Origin: Vombatus ursinus
Taxonomy: Eukaryota; Chordata; Mammalia; Diprotodontia; Vombatidae
Direction of reading: 5' to 3'
Length of the DNA: 64,000 nt
NCBI RefSeq assembly: GCF_900497805.2
Contig: NW_020946557.1
Coordinates: forward strand, 5,839,667 to 5,903,666
Part shown: positions 22,253-33,029 of the stretch, one piece after another
Numbering within the stretch: position 1 is the stretch's first letter
Layout: every line of letters starts with the position of its first letter
Made by a program: the position numbers and the translations under genes
The notes under the pieces: generated by a model
Database searches by the model: none
Told to the model about the DNA's origin: nothing
Seen by the model: the letters and a program-made list of their open reading frames with translations, nothing else

Positions 22253-22790
22253 CCTTTTAAGTCTAGACAACCACTACAATAATAAATCAAACCCTGATTT
22301 GTAGTATTTACTGATTTGTGAGGTGTGAAAACTCACACTGAAGATTTAACAATCATCTCTTGGTTCAGTACACCCCTGTCTCTAAGGTACCTTTCACTTT
22401 TAAATGTATAATCCTATTAAGTGATGTGGCTTTACTGCATGTGAGTATAGCATGAAGGTACAACCTGAGTAACATAAGAAATTACTAAGAGGTTTCTATG
22501 CTGTTTTCTCATCCCCAGCTTCCCCTGGATACCATTTCAAACATTATAAATTGACACGCAAAAAATAAATAAATAAATAAATAAACAAAAAAAAAAAACA
22601 ACACAAAAGGCAGATAACTTATACTCCCTGGCTGGCCTCAGTCTCTGCAAGAGCCAGCATGTATCACTGCAGGATCTCTTATGCCTGATGTTTCTGTTTG
22701 TCAGGGGCTTGACAAGCATAAGCAAACCCATGAGGCTCCTCCAAGCTGACCTGTGAAGGGCGGAGCAGCCGCTTGCCAAAGCTCAAATCT
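22253..22790. other. Unrecognised, with (AAAT)n at 22561-22585
   Basis: An (AAAT)n run of about six units followed by an A-rich run at about 22561-22602. Otherwise nothing recognised. Confidence 0.45.
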
Positions 22791-23115
22791 TCTGCCAACC
22801 ACAGACAGCAGTGCCAATTACTTTCCTTCCATATTCAATCATTACATGCGGAGCAGCCTGTGCCCCATGGACTGAGCTATAAATCTGCAGTTGTAAAGAT
22901 TTACTAGAGAGACTGTGCTGGTGACAGCTCTATTTGGGGGACAGGTCCCCTCCCACGTGTGATAGAGCTCTAGTGCTCAGCCGGAAAGTTCAATTCTTCT
23001 ACATCTTATCAATCAGCTTCCCCAAGCAACTCACTGAAATTCAGGAAAGATTTAAGGTCACGGTGCAACTTCTTCACAGAAGACTGGTAATAGTATTCCA
23101 GGAAATAAGACCAAG
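22791..23115. other. Repeat-free block, possible conserved noncoding element
   Basis: No repeat words of any kind, compact low-complexity-free text and balanced composition (TTACATGCGGAGCAGCCTG; TCCCACGTGTGATAGAGC, with a CACGTG E-box at about 22954). Function is inference only; conservation cannot be seen here. Confidence 0.3.
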
Positions 23116-23149
23116 CTTAACATTTCCCTAGTATTTCTTCAGCTTTGGG

Positions 23150-23400
23150 TTTTACTTTAATATTATTGCTACTACGGCTAATAATAATATCACCTTAGAT
23201 TTTTGTAAACTCAGCATCACAATTCTAGATCTGCCAGCGACTTTTAAGACAAAATAGTCCAATCCCATCTTTTTACAGTAGAGGAAATTGTGGCCAAGAG
23301 AAGTTAAGTGACTCACCCAAGTTCACACAGTGTTTAGAAAGTATGAAAGGCAAGATTAGAACCCAGATCTTTGACTTCAGAGCCATGCTCATTCCACCAT
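23150..23400 (-). repeat. MIR/THER1-type SINE, antisense
   Basis: TTTACAGTAGAGGAAATTG, GTTAAGTGACTCACCCAAG, AGAACCCAGATCTTTGAC, CATGCTCATTCCACC, in MIR antisense order. Confidence 0.7.
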
Positions 23401-23449
23401 CCCATATTTCCTACCTAATGTGCTTCTCTTCCAAGAAGCTCATATGATC

Positions 23450-23608
23450 ATAGGTCATCAAACCAACTAGAAGGGCACTTAGGATCCATTAAGTCTAACT
23501 CCCTTAATTTATCTTCCTGTCATTCATGATTCTCATCCACATCTCCCCAGAAATTCACCATATGGAATCTACCCATTTGGCAGGCAGCATTCTTTATATT
23601 CTTTTAAC
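23450..23608. other. THER1/CR1-like faint remnant
   Basis: AGGGCACTTAGGATCCATTA resembles the start of an antisense THER1 unit. Weak. Confidence 0.3.
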
Positions 23609-23609
23609 A

Positions 23610-23798
23610 TAGAATCATAGGGTCATAGGTTAAGGAGCTGGAACGAGTCATAAAAGTTATCTATTCTAAAGTCATAATTTTACGAATTAGGAAATTGAGG
23701 TCTAGAAAGGCTCAGTGATTTGCCCAAGGCCATACAAATAGCAACACTAATACTACTAATAGCAGCTAGCATTTATATAATGCTTTAAGGTTTGCAAT
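23610..23798 (-). repeat. THER1-type SINE and MIR tail, antisense
   Basis: TAGAATCATAGGGTCATAGG, AATTAGGAAATTGAGGTC, GATTTGCCCAAGGCC, then a MIR antisense tail with GCTAGCATTTATATAATGC. Two abutting SINE pieces. Confidence 0.65.
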
Positions 23799-23928
23799 TG
23801 ACCATTAACTGGGGAACGACTGATCAAATTATGGTACACGCATATTATGGAGTATTATTATATTATAACCTATTGAGAGGAACAAATTTAGAGGAACCTG
23901 GGAAGATTTGCATGAACTGAGTTTCCTA
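23799..23928 (+). repeat. Short L1 3' fragment, sense
   Basis: AACTGGGGAACGACTGATC, TTATGGTACACGCATATTATG and GATTTGCATGAACTGA match the L1 ORF2 C-terminal region (compare 31085-31200). About 130 bases. Confidence 0.6.
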
Positions 23929-23929
23929 A

Positions 23930-24285
23930 ACTGTACCTATGTCATCCCTCTATTAAATAAATTCCAGTGGTTCCTTATCACCCCTGGGATTAAATATAAG
24001 TTCTTCTGTTTGATATTCAAAGCACTTCATAATCTGCTCACCTTCTTCCATTCATAGTCCTCTGTTATCCAGGGACATTGTTATCCAGCTGTTCTTGGGT
24101 GGATGCAAGACAATCCATCTCTCTGGGCACTTTCACTGGCCATCTTCATCTTTCCCTTCTTCTTGGCTTCCTTCACTAAATCCTCACCTTCTATGGAAAC
24201 CTTTCCTGATTCCTCTTAATGATAGCACCTATCCTCTGTTGTGTCCGATTTATTCTTATACATCTTGCTTGTACATAGTTGTCTC
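23930..24285 (+). repeat. L2 LINE 3' part, sense
   Basis: TTCCAGTGGTTCCTTATCAC, TTCAAAGCACTTCATAATC, GGGCACTTTCACTGGCC, GGAAACCTTTCCTGATTCC. The ORF 24095-24358 is decayed L2. Confidence 0.75.
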
Positions 24286-25158
24286 ACAGAGGTGTGAATG
24301 GAGCCAAATAGATTCCATTAGCTCACAGAAAAGGTACTTATTAAAGTGGAATAGTTAAGAAGAGTAACTACAAAACATTTTCCCTATAAACCTGGCATGT
24401 ACTCTCCCACAAGTACACATAGCCTCTGTGGGATGAGTCATCACACATGTAGAGTACATTGGAACATACATGGCAAAGGTGAATCACGTGCCTGTTATTG
24501 TGGGACCTTGATGTCCTTTCTTTTCTTATTTTGTCATCATGCTATTCCCTTCTGAGCCTACCATCTCTGTTCATTAGGTTGCTGAGCTGGATTCCCTGGG
24601 CCAGTTTCTCTTTACAACTTGACTCCTGACTGCCAGAGTTAATTCTCTCTTGAATCCATACCTGGCAAGGGTCGTGCTCCTTGGAGGTGCTTCAAATGAA
24701 TGTGTCCCTAGGGATGGTGACCAATCTTTAGCTAGCTAACAGCTACCTAATAGCCAGTTGCTTTTTTTTTTTGTATCAAGGAAAATTGTACATCTAATAA
24801 AAGGAATAACAAAGTGAAAACACTTCTTTTCACTTTAAGAAATTGGTATTTGTGGTCTCTGTTATCTGCCCTTCTGTTATTTCATCATTGAAGGGAGGGG
24901 GATTAATTGATCAGTGACATCCTGACCAAGTCACCAGTCTTCTTGCTCTCTGACCTAGTCAAGATCAGTCACAGCTTTGTAATGAAAACACTTTTAACTA
25001 CTCCTTTCATTAAAGGTCAGTACCAGAAGTCAAGGGGCTTTGATATGAACATGAAATGTATTTTCTCCTCAAAACTTGCTCCTCTTCTGACTTTCCTATT
25101 TGTGCTAATGATATCACCATCATTCTAATACTCTTTGTTTAAAATCTCTGTTTCACCT
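24286..25158. other. Unrecognised sequence
   Basis: No repeat recognised in about 0.9 kb, apart from a T-run near 24762-24772. The ORF at 24907-25128 has no known domain. Confidence 0.4.
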
Positions 25159-25166
25159 GTGACTCC

Positions 25167-25313
25167 TTTTTTTTTTTTGGCTAGGCAATGGGGTTAAGTG
25201 ATTTGCCCAGGGTCACACAGCTAGTAAATGCTATGTGTGTGAGGTCAGATTTGAACTCAGGTCCTCCTGAATTCAGGGCTGGTGCTCTATCCACTGCGCC
25301 ACCTAGCTGTCCC
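25167..25313 (-). repeat. WSINE1-type SINE, antisense, young
   Basis: Short tRNA-derived SINE without the long MAR1 tail: poly(T), GGCTAGGCAATGGGGTTAAG, ..., ATCCACTGCGCCACCTAGC. Flanked by the duplication TGACTCCTTTTTTTT (25160-25174 and 25314-25328). High similarity to the copies at 26934 and 27081 suggests a recently active family. Confidence 0.9.
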
Positions 25314-25334
25314 TGACTCCTTTTTTTTTTTTAA

Positions 25335-25450
25335 CCGTGTTCCACATTCAATCATTCACCAAGTCCTGTTTACATGTTTACCATCTGTCCTCACTTTCCC
25401 ATTTCCACCTTTGTTACCTCTTGCAATAGCCTCCTAACTAGTACAGGCAA
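25335..25450 (+). repeat. L2-like fragment, sense
   Basis: CACCTTTGTTACCTCTTGCA, then AGCCTCCTAACTAGTACAGG resembles L2 3' coding text. The other flank is unclear. Confidence 0.5.
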
Positions 25451-26330
25451 TGCATTTTAATACTCATTTCTCAGAAGTTTCCAGTGCCAGAACATTCTGA
25501 CTGGTTTCACTGATATTATGACCCATAATGATTGGATTATGGTGTGAAGTCAGATGCAAAAGAGGTATATAGAGTTCTGGAATAGAGATTGAGAGACATA
25601 ATGATGGTTAGGGGAACAGCATGGCCAAGCCACTACCCCCCTGCCATAACATGCTAGTATTAGATTTATGATAGCAGGTGCTGTTGGCCCTATACAACAC
25701 CCTTTCCACGAAGAAAACCACATGAATGCAAGGCAAACTCATGGACAACAGAGCTTGGAGGGGACCATGAAGGAGTGATCTTGCTTTCCTTTTAACTCAT
25801 ACAAATTTAGCCAGTAGAATTATCAAAGGTTATCTAGTTCTTCTCCATTCTCATCTAGTCAAATATTGATGGGTTAGACTACTTGTCTTCCAATATCCTG
25901 TTAACTAGCTAGGAGCCAAGACCATGTATAATGTCAGATAATGACTTCCTGTGTTGCTTAGGAGATTAACCAAAATGAGATATTTTTCTTTGGGGGAAAG
26001 GGAGAGTGTGGAACTGAAAACTGAGTGGATTATTGCATTCTATGACACATCTGTCTGTTGTTTTGCTCTTTACTATATTGTTTTCTAATCTAATTACACT
26101 GCTATTTAACCAAGACCTTAAGACTTAAGTGACTTGAGGCTTAGATGGCTGGTAGATAGGGTGGGGCCATTGTGTGACAAGTTGTAATTGACAGACACTC
26201 CTAGACAAAAGGAGACTGGGAAACAGTGGTAAAGGGCCAAGTGCTAGGTGATTAACAGTCACCTGCTTCATAGTCTGACTGACCAATCACACTAGTGTTT
26301 TTGCTTCCAATCTTTCCCCTCTCTAATTAG
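25451..26330. other. Unrecognised sequence
   Basis: About 0.9 kb, no recognisable repeat or exon. Confidence 0.4.
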
Positions 26331-26332
26331 TC

Positions 26333-26477
26333 CTTCATACTGCTGCCAGTTAAAATTTCCCCTTTTACATATCTGCTGACGTCACCCTTCTTTTCAAAAT
26401 TATCTATTGTATTTTTAGAAATGAAAACACCTTCCTATCTTAGCTTTCAACACTCTTCACAATCTGTTTGACTAGAG
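26333..26477 (+). repeat. L2 LINE, sense (left of nested MIR)
   Basis: CATACTGCTGCCAGTTAAAA, ACACTCTTCACAATCTG. Interrupted by a MIR and continued at 26622. Confidence 0.65.
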
Positions 26478-26620
26478 TCACAGGACTCTGAGTTCCAATC
26501 TAATTTCTGCCATATATTTTCTATGTGTCAAACCTGGCACCAGGTTCTTAGTCATTCTAAAAATAAACAGTTTAGACTAGGAGATCTCTAAAGTTCCTTC
26601 TGGCTCTATATGAAACCATC
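26478..26620 (+). repeat. MIR SINE nested in L2
   Basis: TCACAGGACTCTGAGTTCC, CTATGTGTCAAACCTGGC, TTTAGACTAGGAGATCTC, AAGTTCCTTCTGGCTC. MIR insertion into an L2, so the L2 is at least as old as the MIR burst. Confidence 0.65.
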
Positions 26621-26621
26621 T

Positions 26622-26932
26622 ATACCGTCCCTCTCATACTATACCCTTTCACATTCTCTAAGGCCCAACCAAACTGGACTATTCATTGTTCATTGTATCT
26701 GTTCTATGCTTTCCCACCTCCATAATTTTGCTCATACCATTCTTTATTCTTAGGCTATCCTTATCTCCTTCCTATTTCTATCTGTTGAAATTTTATCCAT
26801 CCATCAGACCCAGCTCAAATACTATTTCTTAAGTGAAGCCTTTCTTACTCTCAAATCAGAAAGCAGCTTTCTTTGCTTAGGTCTCTAATAGTACTTCATT
26901 TGTATATTTCCTATGTAATTAGGAACATAGGA
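26622..26932 (+). repeat. L2 LINE, sense (right of nested MIR)
   Basis: CTCTAAGGCCCAACCAAACT, TCAGACCCAGCTCAAATAC, TTCTTAAGTGAAGCCTTTC. Its 3' end is cut by the first WSINE1. Confidence 0.7.
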
Positions 26933-26933
26933 G

Positions 26934-27079
26934 GGACAGCTAGGTGGCGCAGTGGATAGAGCACCAGCCCTGAATTCAGGAGGACCTGAGTTCAAATCTG
27001 GCCTCAGACACATAACACTTACTAGCTGTATGACCCTGGACAAGTCACTTAACCCCATTGCCTAGCCCAAAAAAAAAAA
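26934..27079 (+). repeat. WSINE1-type SINE, first of a tandem pair
   Basis: GACAGCTAGGTGGCGCAGTG, TGAATTCAGGAGGACCTGAG, ..., TGCCTAGCCC plus an A11 tail. It shares the same head, CORE and tail layout as the neighbour, with only a few differences. Confidence 0.92.
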
Positions 27080-27080
27080 T

Positions 27081-27235
27081 GGGGCAGCTAGGTGGCGCAG
27101 TGGATAGAGCACCAGCCCTGAAGTCAGGAGGACCTGAGTTCAAATCTGAACTCACACACATAGCATTTACTAGCTGTGTGACCCTGGGCAAGTCCCTTAA
27201 CCCCAATTGCCTAAAAAAAAAAAAAAGAAAGAAAG
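27081..27235 (+). repeat. WSINE1-type SINE, second of a tandem pair
   Basis: GGGGCAGCTAGGTGGCGCAG directly abuts the A-tail of the first copy. It ends in an A-tail with GAAA units. Flanks GGAACATAGG (26922-26931) and GAAACATAGG (27235-27244) bracket the pair, not the single copy: the second SINE probably inserted into the A-tail of the first. The ORF at 27058-27243 is SINE sequence. Confidence 0.92.
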
Positions 27236-27247
27236 AAACATAGGCAA

Positions 27248-27750
27248 AGTTAAAAGAGAACTCAGGTCTCCCTGACTGTAGGTCTTAGTGATCTATCCAC
27301 TAAGTCACTAACTGCCATCTCCCTGACCGAATGAGCTTACAATCTAGCTGTAGATACAAAAGAACAACAACCACAAAACAAATGCAGTATATAAAAGCAG
27401 AAATAACAAATATCTCTGTCTCAATTTCCTTGCCTGAAAAATGAAGAAATTGGACTAGATCTCAACTGATTCCAAATCCTCTGAATGTGATGTTAGACTA
27501 TTTAGATAAAACTTTGTAAAACAACCACTCACCAAAAATAATACGGAGACCTGGAATTTATTCCTGATCTATCCAGGATCAGAAGCATTCAAAGTAGTTG
27601 ATTTCTAAGTTGATCTTTACAAATCCTAAGAGGAACACTGTCACCTAACCTCTGTGAGCCTCAGTTTGCCCATCTGAAAAATGAAGAAGCTGGAGTAAAT
27701 AGCCTCTAAGATTCCTTTTGGCTCTTGATCTATGATTCTTGGAACTGTAA
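27248..27750. repeat. Patchwork of MIR and L2 fragments
   Basis: Antisense MIR end at 27250-27325 (CAGGTCTCCCTGACTG, ATCTATCCACTAAGTCAC), L2 antisense scrap at 27330-27400 (GAGCTTACAATCTAGC), MIR tail at 27410-27480, and a sense MIR 3' half at 27640-27745 (AACCTCTGTGAGCCTCAG, AAGATTCCTTTTGGCTC). Confidence 0.55.
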
Positions 27751-28195
27751 AACACTACGATCTTAAATTGTGGCCTCCGCAGGCAAAAGAAGACCAAAGG
27801 AGGATGAGATTTGTTTTGTTTTCTGCAAGTGACAGAACTGAATGGAGCAGCTGAATGAGAAAGCCTTAAAGGCAGGACAAACCAAGAGAAGCTGACCCTG
27901 AAAGGCTGGTTACCAAGAGTGGAAGGAGTTTACGGCAGGGAAATTTCATGAGCAGAATCCAGAGAAGACATTGGATTCACTTAACTCTAAGAATAGTTTT
28001 ATCTCAGGACAGAATAAAAAACCTGGACTGCAGTATTTAAAAGACCTTCCTTGATTAATGGCTAGGCAAATTATGAGAGAGAGCTTAGGTAGGAACTGGG
28101 AAGCAAAATTGGAAATAGTTACAAAAGTCTACAGTGTATAATTTCAATCTTTATATAATTTGTACCCTAAACTTCCTACATGCCATAATCAAATC
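27751..28195. other. Unrecognised sequence
   Basis: No repeat or exon recognised. Confidence 0.4.
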
Positions 28196-28199
28196 TTTC

Positions 28200-28490
28200 T
28201 TATGTTTCCCACTAAATTGCAGAATGTCAGAGGTAAAAAGGAATCAGAGGTCCTATGGTTTAACTCATCCCTAAGAATCTCTTCTACAATATACCCAACA
28301 AGAGGTCATCCTACTTCTGCTTGAAGACTTCCTAATACCTTCCTAGGCAATCTGTTACATTTTGGGGTAATTCTACTTGTAGGGAGTTTTTCCATAAATC
28401 AAGTTGAAATACTGTGTCTTTGTAACTTCTACCAGTCAGTCCTAGTTCTACAGCTTCTAGTTAGGCCTACAAAACAAGTCAAATTTATTT
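28200..28490 (-). repeat. CR1/L3 LINE fragment, antisense
   Basis: GAATGTCAGAGGTAAAAAGG, CTAAGAATCTCTTCTAC, TGCTTGAAGACTTCCTAATA, TCTACCAGTCAGTCCTAGTT. This is the antisense CR1/L3 3' region. Confidence 0.6.
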
Positions 28491-30338
28491 AGTGCACCTA
28501 TAAAGATAGTAAGCTTTTTAGTATTGGGACTAGTTCAGGAAAAGTTAAAAGTTAAATTAGATATTTAGTCCATGGACAAACTTTGTTCATTTTTTTCTTT
28601 TGCTATCATTGATCTTGAATTCTTTAAGCCATGAAGCCACTTGACTAAATTCACATTGTATTATAGCTCTATAAACTATGGCCATTTGCATGAAGGAATG
28701 AATTCCTGAAGCCCCTGAGCTCCTGCGCTACTAGGGTTCTGGGAGTCAAAATTGTGGGACAATATTTTGTAAACCCTAGCCAAGACATGAGAGAAGGTCC
28801 CTGTACCTGTGAGAGTAAACAAAACTATACACAGTGAGTCAGACTTTTCTCTGCCCTTTCAATCTTTTTTTTCTTTCTCCTTAACTCCTTCAACCAATTA
28901 CAATGCTCACAGATCACAAGGCATAGATCAGAAGTAGAGATAATAGCCCAGACACAATGTCCTATAAACAAGGGAGAAACTCACTCAAGAGTTTTTCTCT
29001 ATCCAGAGAACATGGTGGTAAGAGGAATGTTTAGTAGCAACAACTTTAAGTTTGTGCCTACTTTCCCCGTAGATTAAGATGGCAAGGGAATTAAGGATGG
29101 TAATAATGTACCCTAGTTTGACTGTTTTTGCTATATCTTCCTATTAATTATGCTTTTATAAAAGCTAATTGATGTTAATTGGTAATCAATGATCTTGAAG
29201 AGATATCAGCAGGATAAATGATATTTTAATGCTATCACTGGGGATCGTATTGGGGACAATACACGAAAATAGGGGAAACTTGAGTCAATAGTATTAGAAG
29301 AACCCCATTGTCCTTTAGGCATACCCTTAGCAGGGGGAAATGCAATTAGCTGTTTTCTAGGGTCTCTACTTGCTAGTGGAAGTGGGTATTAGACTAAGGA
29401 CCAACAGAATCTACACTGACTACAAATGACAATGATGAAGATGCGGTCTATACCCCTGAAGTCTAATGTCTTTAGTTTCTGAAGCAAGATTTTACAAATC
29501 TTAGCATACCCTCTGGCAGGACCATTTATGCTCATGTAAATCACCAGAAAGGGGTAGTAATAAGCAAATTAACCAGGTCTTGGAAGTTGCTCTATAAGAA
29601 CCTAGATATGGGGCTCTGAAAGATAGATCTGTCTTTCATTACCCACAATGACCTGTAGCTCCCTCTGAACCTCACAGTAGGAAATAAGCAATTATCACTC
29701 ATCATACTGATCCCTAATGGACAATCTCTCACTTGAAGGCATCTTTGGACTTACATCATCATTCCCTTGATAACGAGCAGCATCTTCCTTGTGAGAAGTT
29801 CCAATTTCTTCTTCTTCAAGAAGAATCTCATTCCAGAACATAGAAAATACTGCATCTCTCATGACACATCACAGCAGATCAAGGCTAGTTAGGAAGGGAC
29901 TGAATTTAAATACTGGAGTGGCATTTTTTAACATGAGTACAACAATTGCTACACATCAACACCAACAATGAAAATGCCATGAAGGGTCTTTAACTGAAGT
30001 GCCAACAAGAAATTCTCATCTAAGCCATTGTTAATGCTATGTCATATAAATATATTATACAGAAATATCAATGCCACAGATGTTGATGAATGACCCAACA
30101 TAGCACAAATGGCCAATTGCCATTTCGATGTCAAAATTTCAGATTCCAAGGCAGAAACTATTATCTCCCTAACTAGTATGAATGACCCCAGAGCCTTGTA
30201 TCACACTCTGGAGTGAGCCATCATTTTACTGTTCCAAGCACGCAAAATGCCTCAAGGTTGTTCTTGCCTCATTTCACTGCTTATCATTTTTGTGTCAAAT
30301 TGAACACTTTTAATATAAGCAATAGTACTCATAATAAC
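28491..30338. other. Large unassigned block
   Basis: About 1.85 kb without a repeat I can name. It may hold old LTR-type or other elements, but I saw no defined terminal repeats or coding motif. A T-rich run (T8) occurs at 28866-28874. Confidence 0.4.
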
Positions 30339-30370
30339 TCTCTCTCTCTCTCTCACTCTCTCTCTCCCCT
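30338..30370. repeat. (CT)n microsatellite
   Basis: Short CT tract with one CACT interruption, about 15 units. Confidence 0.85.
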
Positions 30371-30417
30371 CTCAGATTACTAATGCAATCTTGGATTTGG
30401 AGGGCTCCTGAGAAGTC

Positions 30418-30742
30418 ATCTACCAATCAATCAATATTTATTAAACGCTTGCTCTCTGCCAAGCACTGTGCTAAGTTCTGAGAGCACAAAGATAAAAACA
30501 AATATGCCCCTGCCCTCAAGGAACTTATATTCTATGGGGAGTAGGGAGGTCAACAAAGCATATATATATAAAATATAAATTATATACAACAAAAGGCAAA
30601 ATAATTCAAGGGGGCCTTAGCAGGTGGGGATCAGGATAGACTTCATACAAGAGGTAACATTTGAGCTAAGCTTTGAAAGTAGCTGTAACTACTAAGAGGT
30701 GGAGTTGAGGAGGAAGAATATTCATTCCTATCACAGGATGGC
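30418..30742 (-). repeat. L2 LINE 3' end, antisense (left part)
   Basis: CAATCAATATTTATTAAACG, GCCAAGCACTGTGCTAAG, CCTCAAGGAACTTATATTC, a (TA)n at about 30560-30570, then AACATTTGAGCTAAGC. It is interrupted by an L1 and resumes at about 31641. Confidence 0.8.
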
Positions 30743-30744
30743 CC

Positions 30745-31640
30745 TGGGAACGGGGAATTAATTTGTGACCACCTCACACCTCTCAAATTGACTAATATGA
30801 CAAAAAAAAGGAAAACAATAGGTGTCGGAGAAGATGTGGGAAAACTTATTCACTAATGTACTGTTGGTGGAGTTGTGAAATGATCCAACCATTCTGGAGA
30901 GCAATTTGGAACTATGCACAAAGGGCTATAAAACTGTGCATACCCTTTGATTCAGCAATACCACTTCTAGGTCTATATCCCAAAGACATCAAAGAAAAAG
31001 GGGAAAGGACTTATTTGTACAAAACTATTTATAGCAGCTCTTTTGCTGATGGCTAAGAATTGAAAATCAAAGGGATGCCCATTAATTGAGGAATGGCTAA
31101 ACCAGCTGTGTTGCTTGATTGCAATGGAATATTATTGTGCTATAAGAAATGACAAGCAGGATGATTTCGGAAAAATCTGGAAAGACTTACAAAAGCTGAT
31201 GCAAAGTGATGTGAATAGAACCAGAATAGTGTACACAGTAACGGTAATATTGTATGATGATCAGTGGCATGATGTTAATGATTTAGTTATTCTCAGCAAT
31301 GCAATAGCCCAAGACAATCCCAAAGGACTAATGATACCGTATACTATCCACCTCAAAAGAAAGAATTGATATTGTTTGAATATAGACTGAAGCATGCTTT
31401 TTTTTTACTTTTTTCTTTCATTCTATTTCTTTTGAGTCTTCTCATACAAAATGACTAACATGGAAATGTTTTACATGATTGCACATTTGTAACTATTTCT
31501 GATTGATTACTTTCTCAGGAAAGAGAGAAGGGAGAGAGGGAGGATGGATCGAATTTGGAACTCAAAACTTAAAAAAATACAAATGTTAAAAATTATTTTA
31601 ATATAATTGAGGGGAAAATAAAATATGTATTTTTTTTAAA
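30745..31640 (+). repeat. L1 LINE 3' end (ORF2 C-terminus plus 3' UTR)
   Basis: 5'-truncated L1 in sense orientation. The frame at 30856-31056 shows the L1 ORF2 C-terminal motifs YCWWSCEMIQPFW and IPLLGLYPKD. The next frame begins near 31115 with AMEYYCAIRNDK. So ORF2 is frameshifted with stops. The 3' UTR is AT-rich and ends in AAAATAAAATATG. It lies inside an antisense L2. Confidence 0.85.
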
Positions 31641-31659
31641 GAAAGTCTTAGAAAGGTAG
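31641..31659 (-). repeat. L2 LINE remnant between L1 and MAR1
   Basis: A short L2 piece holding the left MAR1 duplication (TAGAAAGGTAG, 31649-31659). Confidence 0.6.
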
Positions 31660-31912
31660 GTAGGTAACTCAGTAGATAGAGTGCCAGGCCTGGAGTCAAG
31701 GATACTTGAGTTCAAATATGGCCTCAGACACTTACTAGCTGTGTGACCCTGGGGAAGTCACTTGATGCTATTTGCCTAATTCCCCATCTGTAAAACGAGC
31801 TAGATAGGGAAATGACCAACCTCTTCAGTATCTTTGCCAAGAAAACTCCAAATGGGGTCATGAAGAGTTGGACACAATTGAAAAACAACTTAACAGCAAT
31901 AACAACAACAAA
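31660..31912 (+). repeat. MAR1 CORE-SINE with exact 11-bp duplication
   Basis: AGGTAACTCAGTAGATAGAG, GTGTGACCCTGGGGAAG, CTTCAGTATCTTTGCCAAG, ACAACTTAACAGCAATAAC. Identical flanks TAGAAAGGTAG (31649-31659 and 31913-31923) fix both edges. It sits in the same L2 as the L1. Confidence 0.93.
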
Positions 31913-31923
31913 TAGAAAGGTAG

Positions 31924-32090
31924 ACTAAAGCCAGATTGTGCAGGGCTTTAAATACCAAACAGACAAGTTTGTACTTTGAACAGGGAAGTGACATAGTTCT
32001 GTACTTTATTTACATCATTTTGACAGTTGTATTAAAGACAGATTGGAGAGAGCAGAGAAATGAAGCAAAGGGATCAGTTTGGAGTCATCT
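31924..32090 (-). repeat. L2 LINE, antisense (right part)
   Basis: AAGCCAGATTGTGCAGGGC, ACTTTGAACAGGGAAGTG, ATTGGAGAGAGCAGAGAAAT. Continuation of the L2 at 30418. Confidence 0.65.
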
Positions 32091-32810
32091 ATTCCATTTC
32101 TTTGTCTTCAGGAAGAAACATACTTCTACTATGTAAGGCAAAATAAAGAACCTTTCCTAATGAAAAAAAAATCTCTCAAAAAGGACAGTTTTACCACCTT
32201 TCTCTTCTATACTCATTCTAAATTTTCACAACCATCCCTGTCAAGATAACAGTTTCTGTCACTGAATATAAAAGTCTTAAGCTACAACTTAAGCCCACTG
32301 TTTTGAAATGACTCGCATGTGATGCTTATTTTATTAAAAAAAAAATAGAATTCTAACAAAGCTGACTGAAAGCATAGTTGCGGAAATGGATTCTTTTTTC
32401 CCACTGATTTAAATAATGAAAATGGAGATGGTATAGTCATTCTCAAGAGTTGGAAGGTACCTTAGAGGCCATATAATCCTTACTGCCTGTGCCAGCTGCC
32501 AAGGTTAGCTATCAAGGGGAAGAGTCATGGTGGGAAATACAAGGATTAAGGCAGTGTAGCTAGGAATGGCAACTGAGACCAGTAACTTATGAATCAAGAA
32601 ACAAAAGTATCACTGTTTAGGGGAAGGAACAGAGCCAGATCCACTGTGATGAGTGACCTACTATCATTCACATGAAGCCGGAAACTCCACATAGAAGTTA
32701 AAATCTGGAACCATCAGAATATTCAAGGGGTCATGGAAGATGAGAGTGTTAACCAAACAAATAAAGAATAGCTTTGATAGTGAATGGACAGTTTTTAAAA
32801 CTTCAGGAAG
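32091..32810. other. Mostly unrecognised; THER1 start near 32440
   Basis: A THER1-like antisense start at 32440-32480 (GTTGGAAGGTACCTTAGAG). Otherwise no repeat or exon recognised. Confidence 0.4.
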
Positions 32811-32814
32811 CAGT

Positions 32815-33010
32815 TGGATATCATGGTGGGTAGAACACTGGATTTGACATCAGGAAGATCTGAGTTTGAATCAGGTCTCTAACATATACTAATCCTATGA
32901 CAGTGGGCGAGGAACTCAACCTCTTAGAGCTTCAGTTTCATTATCTACAAAAATAAATGGGTTGACTTCTAATATCTCTAAGGTGAATTTCAGCTCTAAA
33001 TATGTGATCT
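32815..33010 (+). repeat. MIR SINE
   Basis: GGTGGGTAGAACACTGGATT, TCAGGAAGATCTGAGTTTG, TTAGAGCTTCAGTTTCATT, AAGGTGAATTTCAGCTC. Confidence 0.7.
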
Positions 33011-33029
33011 AATATACCCTTCTACAGCC

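Noticed and set aside
26934-27235. tRNA-like heads with A- and B-box-like words
   Set aside because: They belong to WSINE1/MAR1 SINEs. No cloverleaf with anticodon is intact, so they are not tRNA genes.
28491-30338. A possible LTR-type element
   Set aside because: I saw no pair of terminal repeats and no diagnostic motif, so I make no call.
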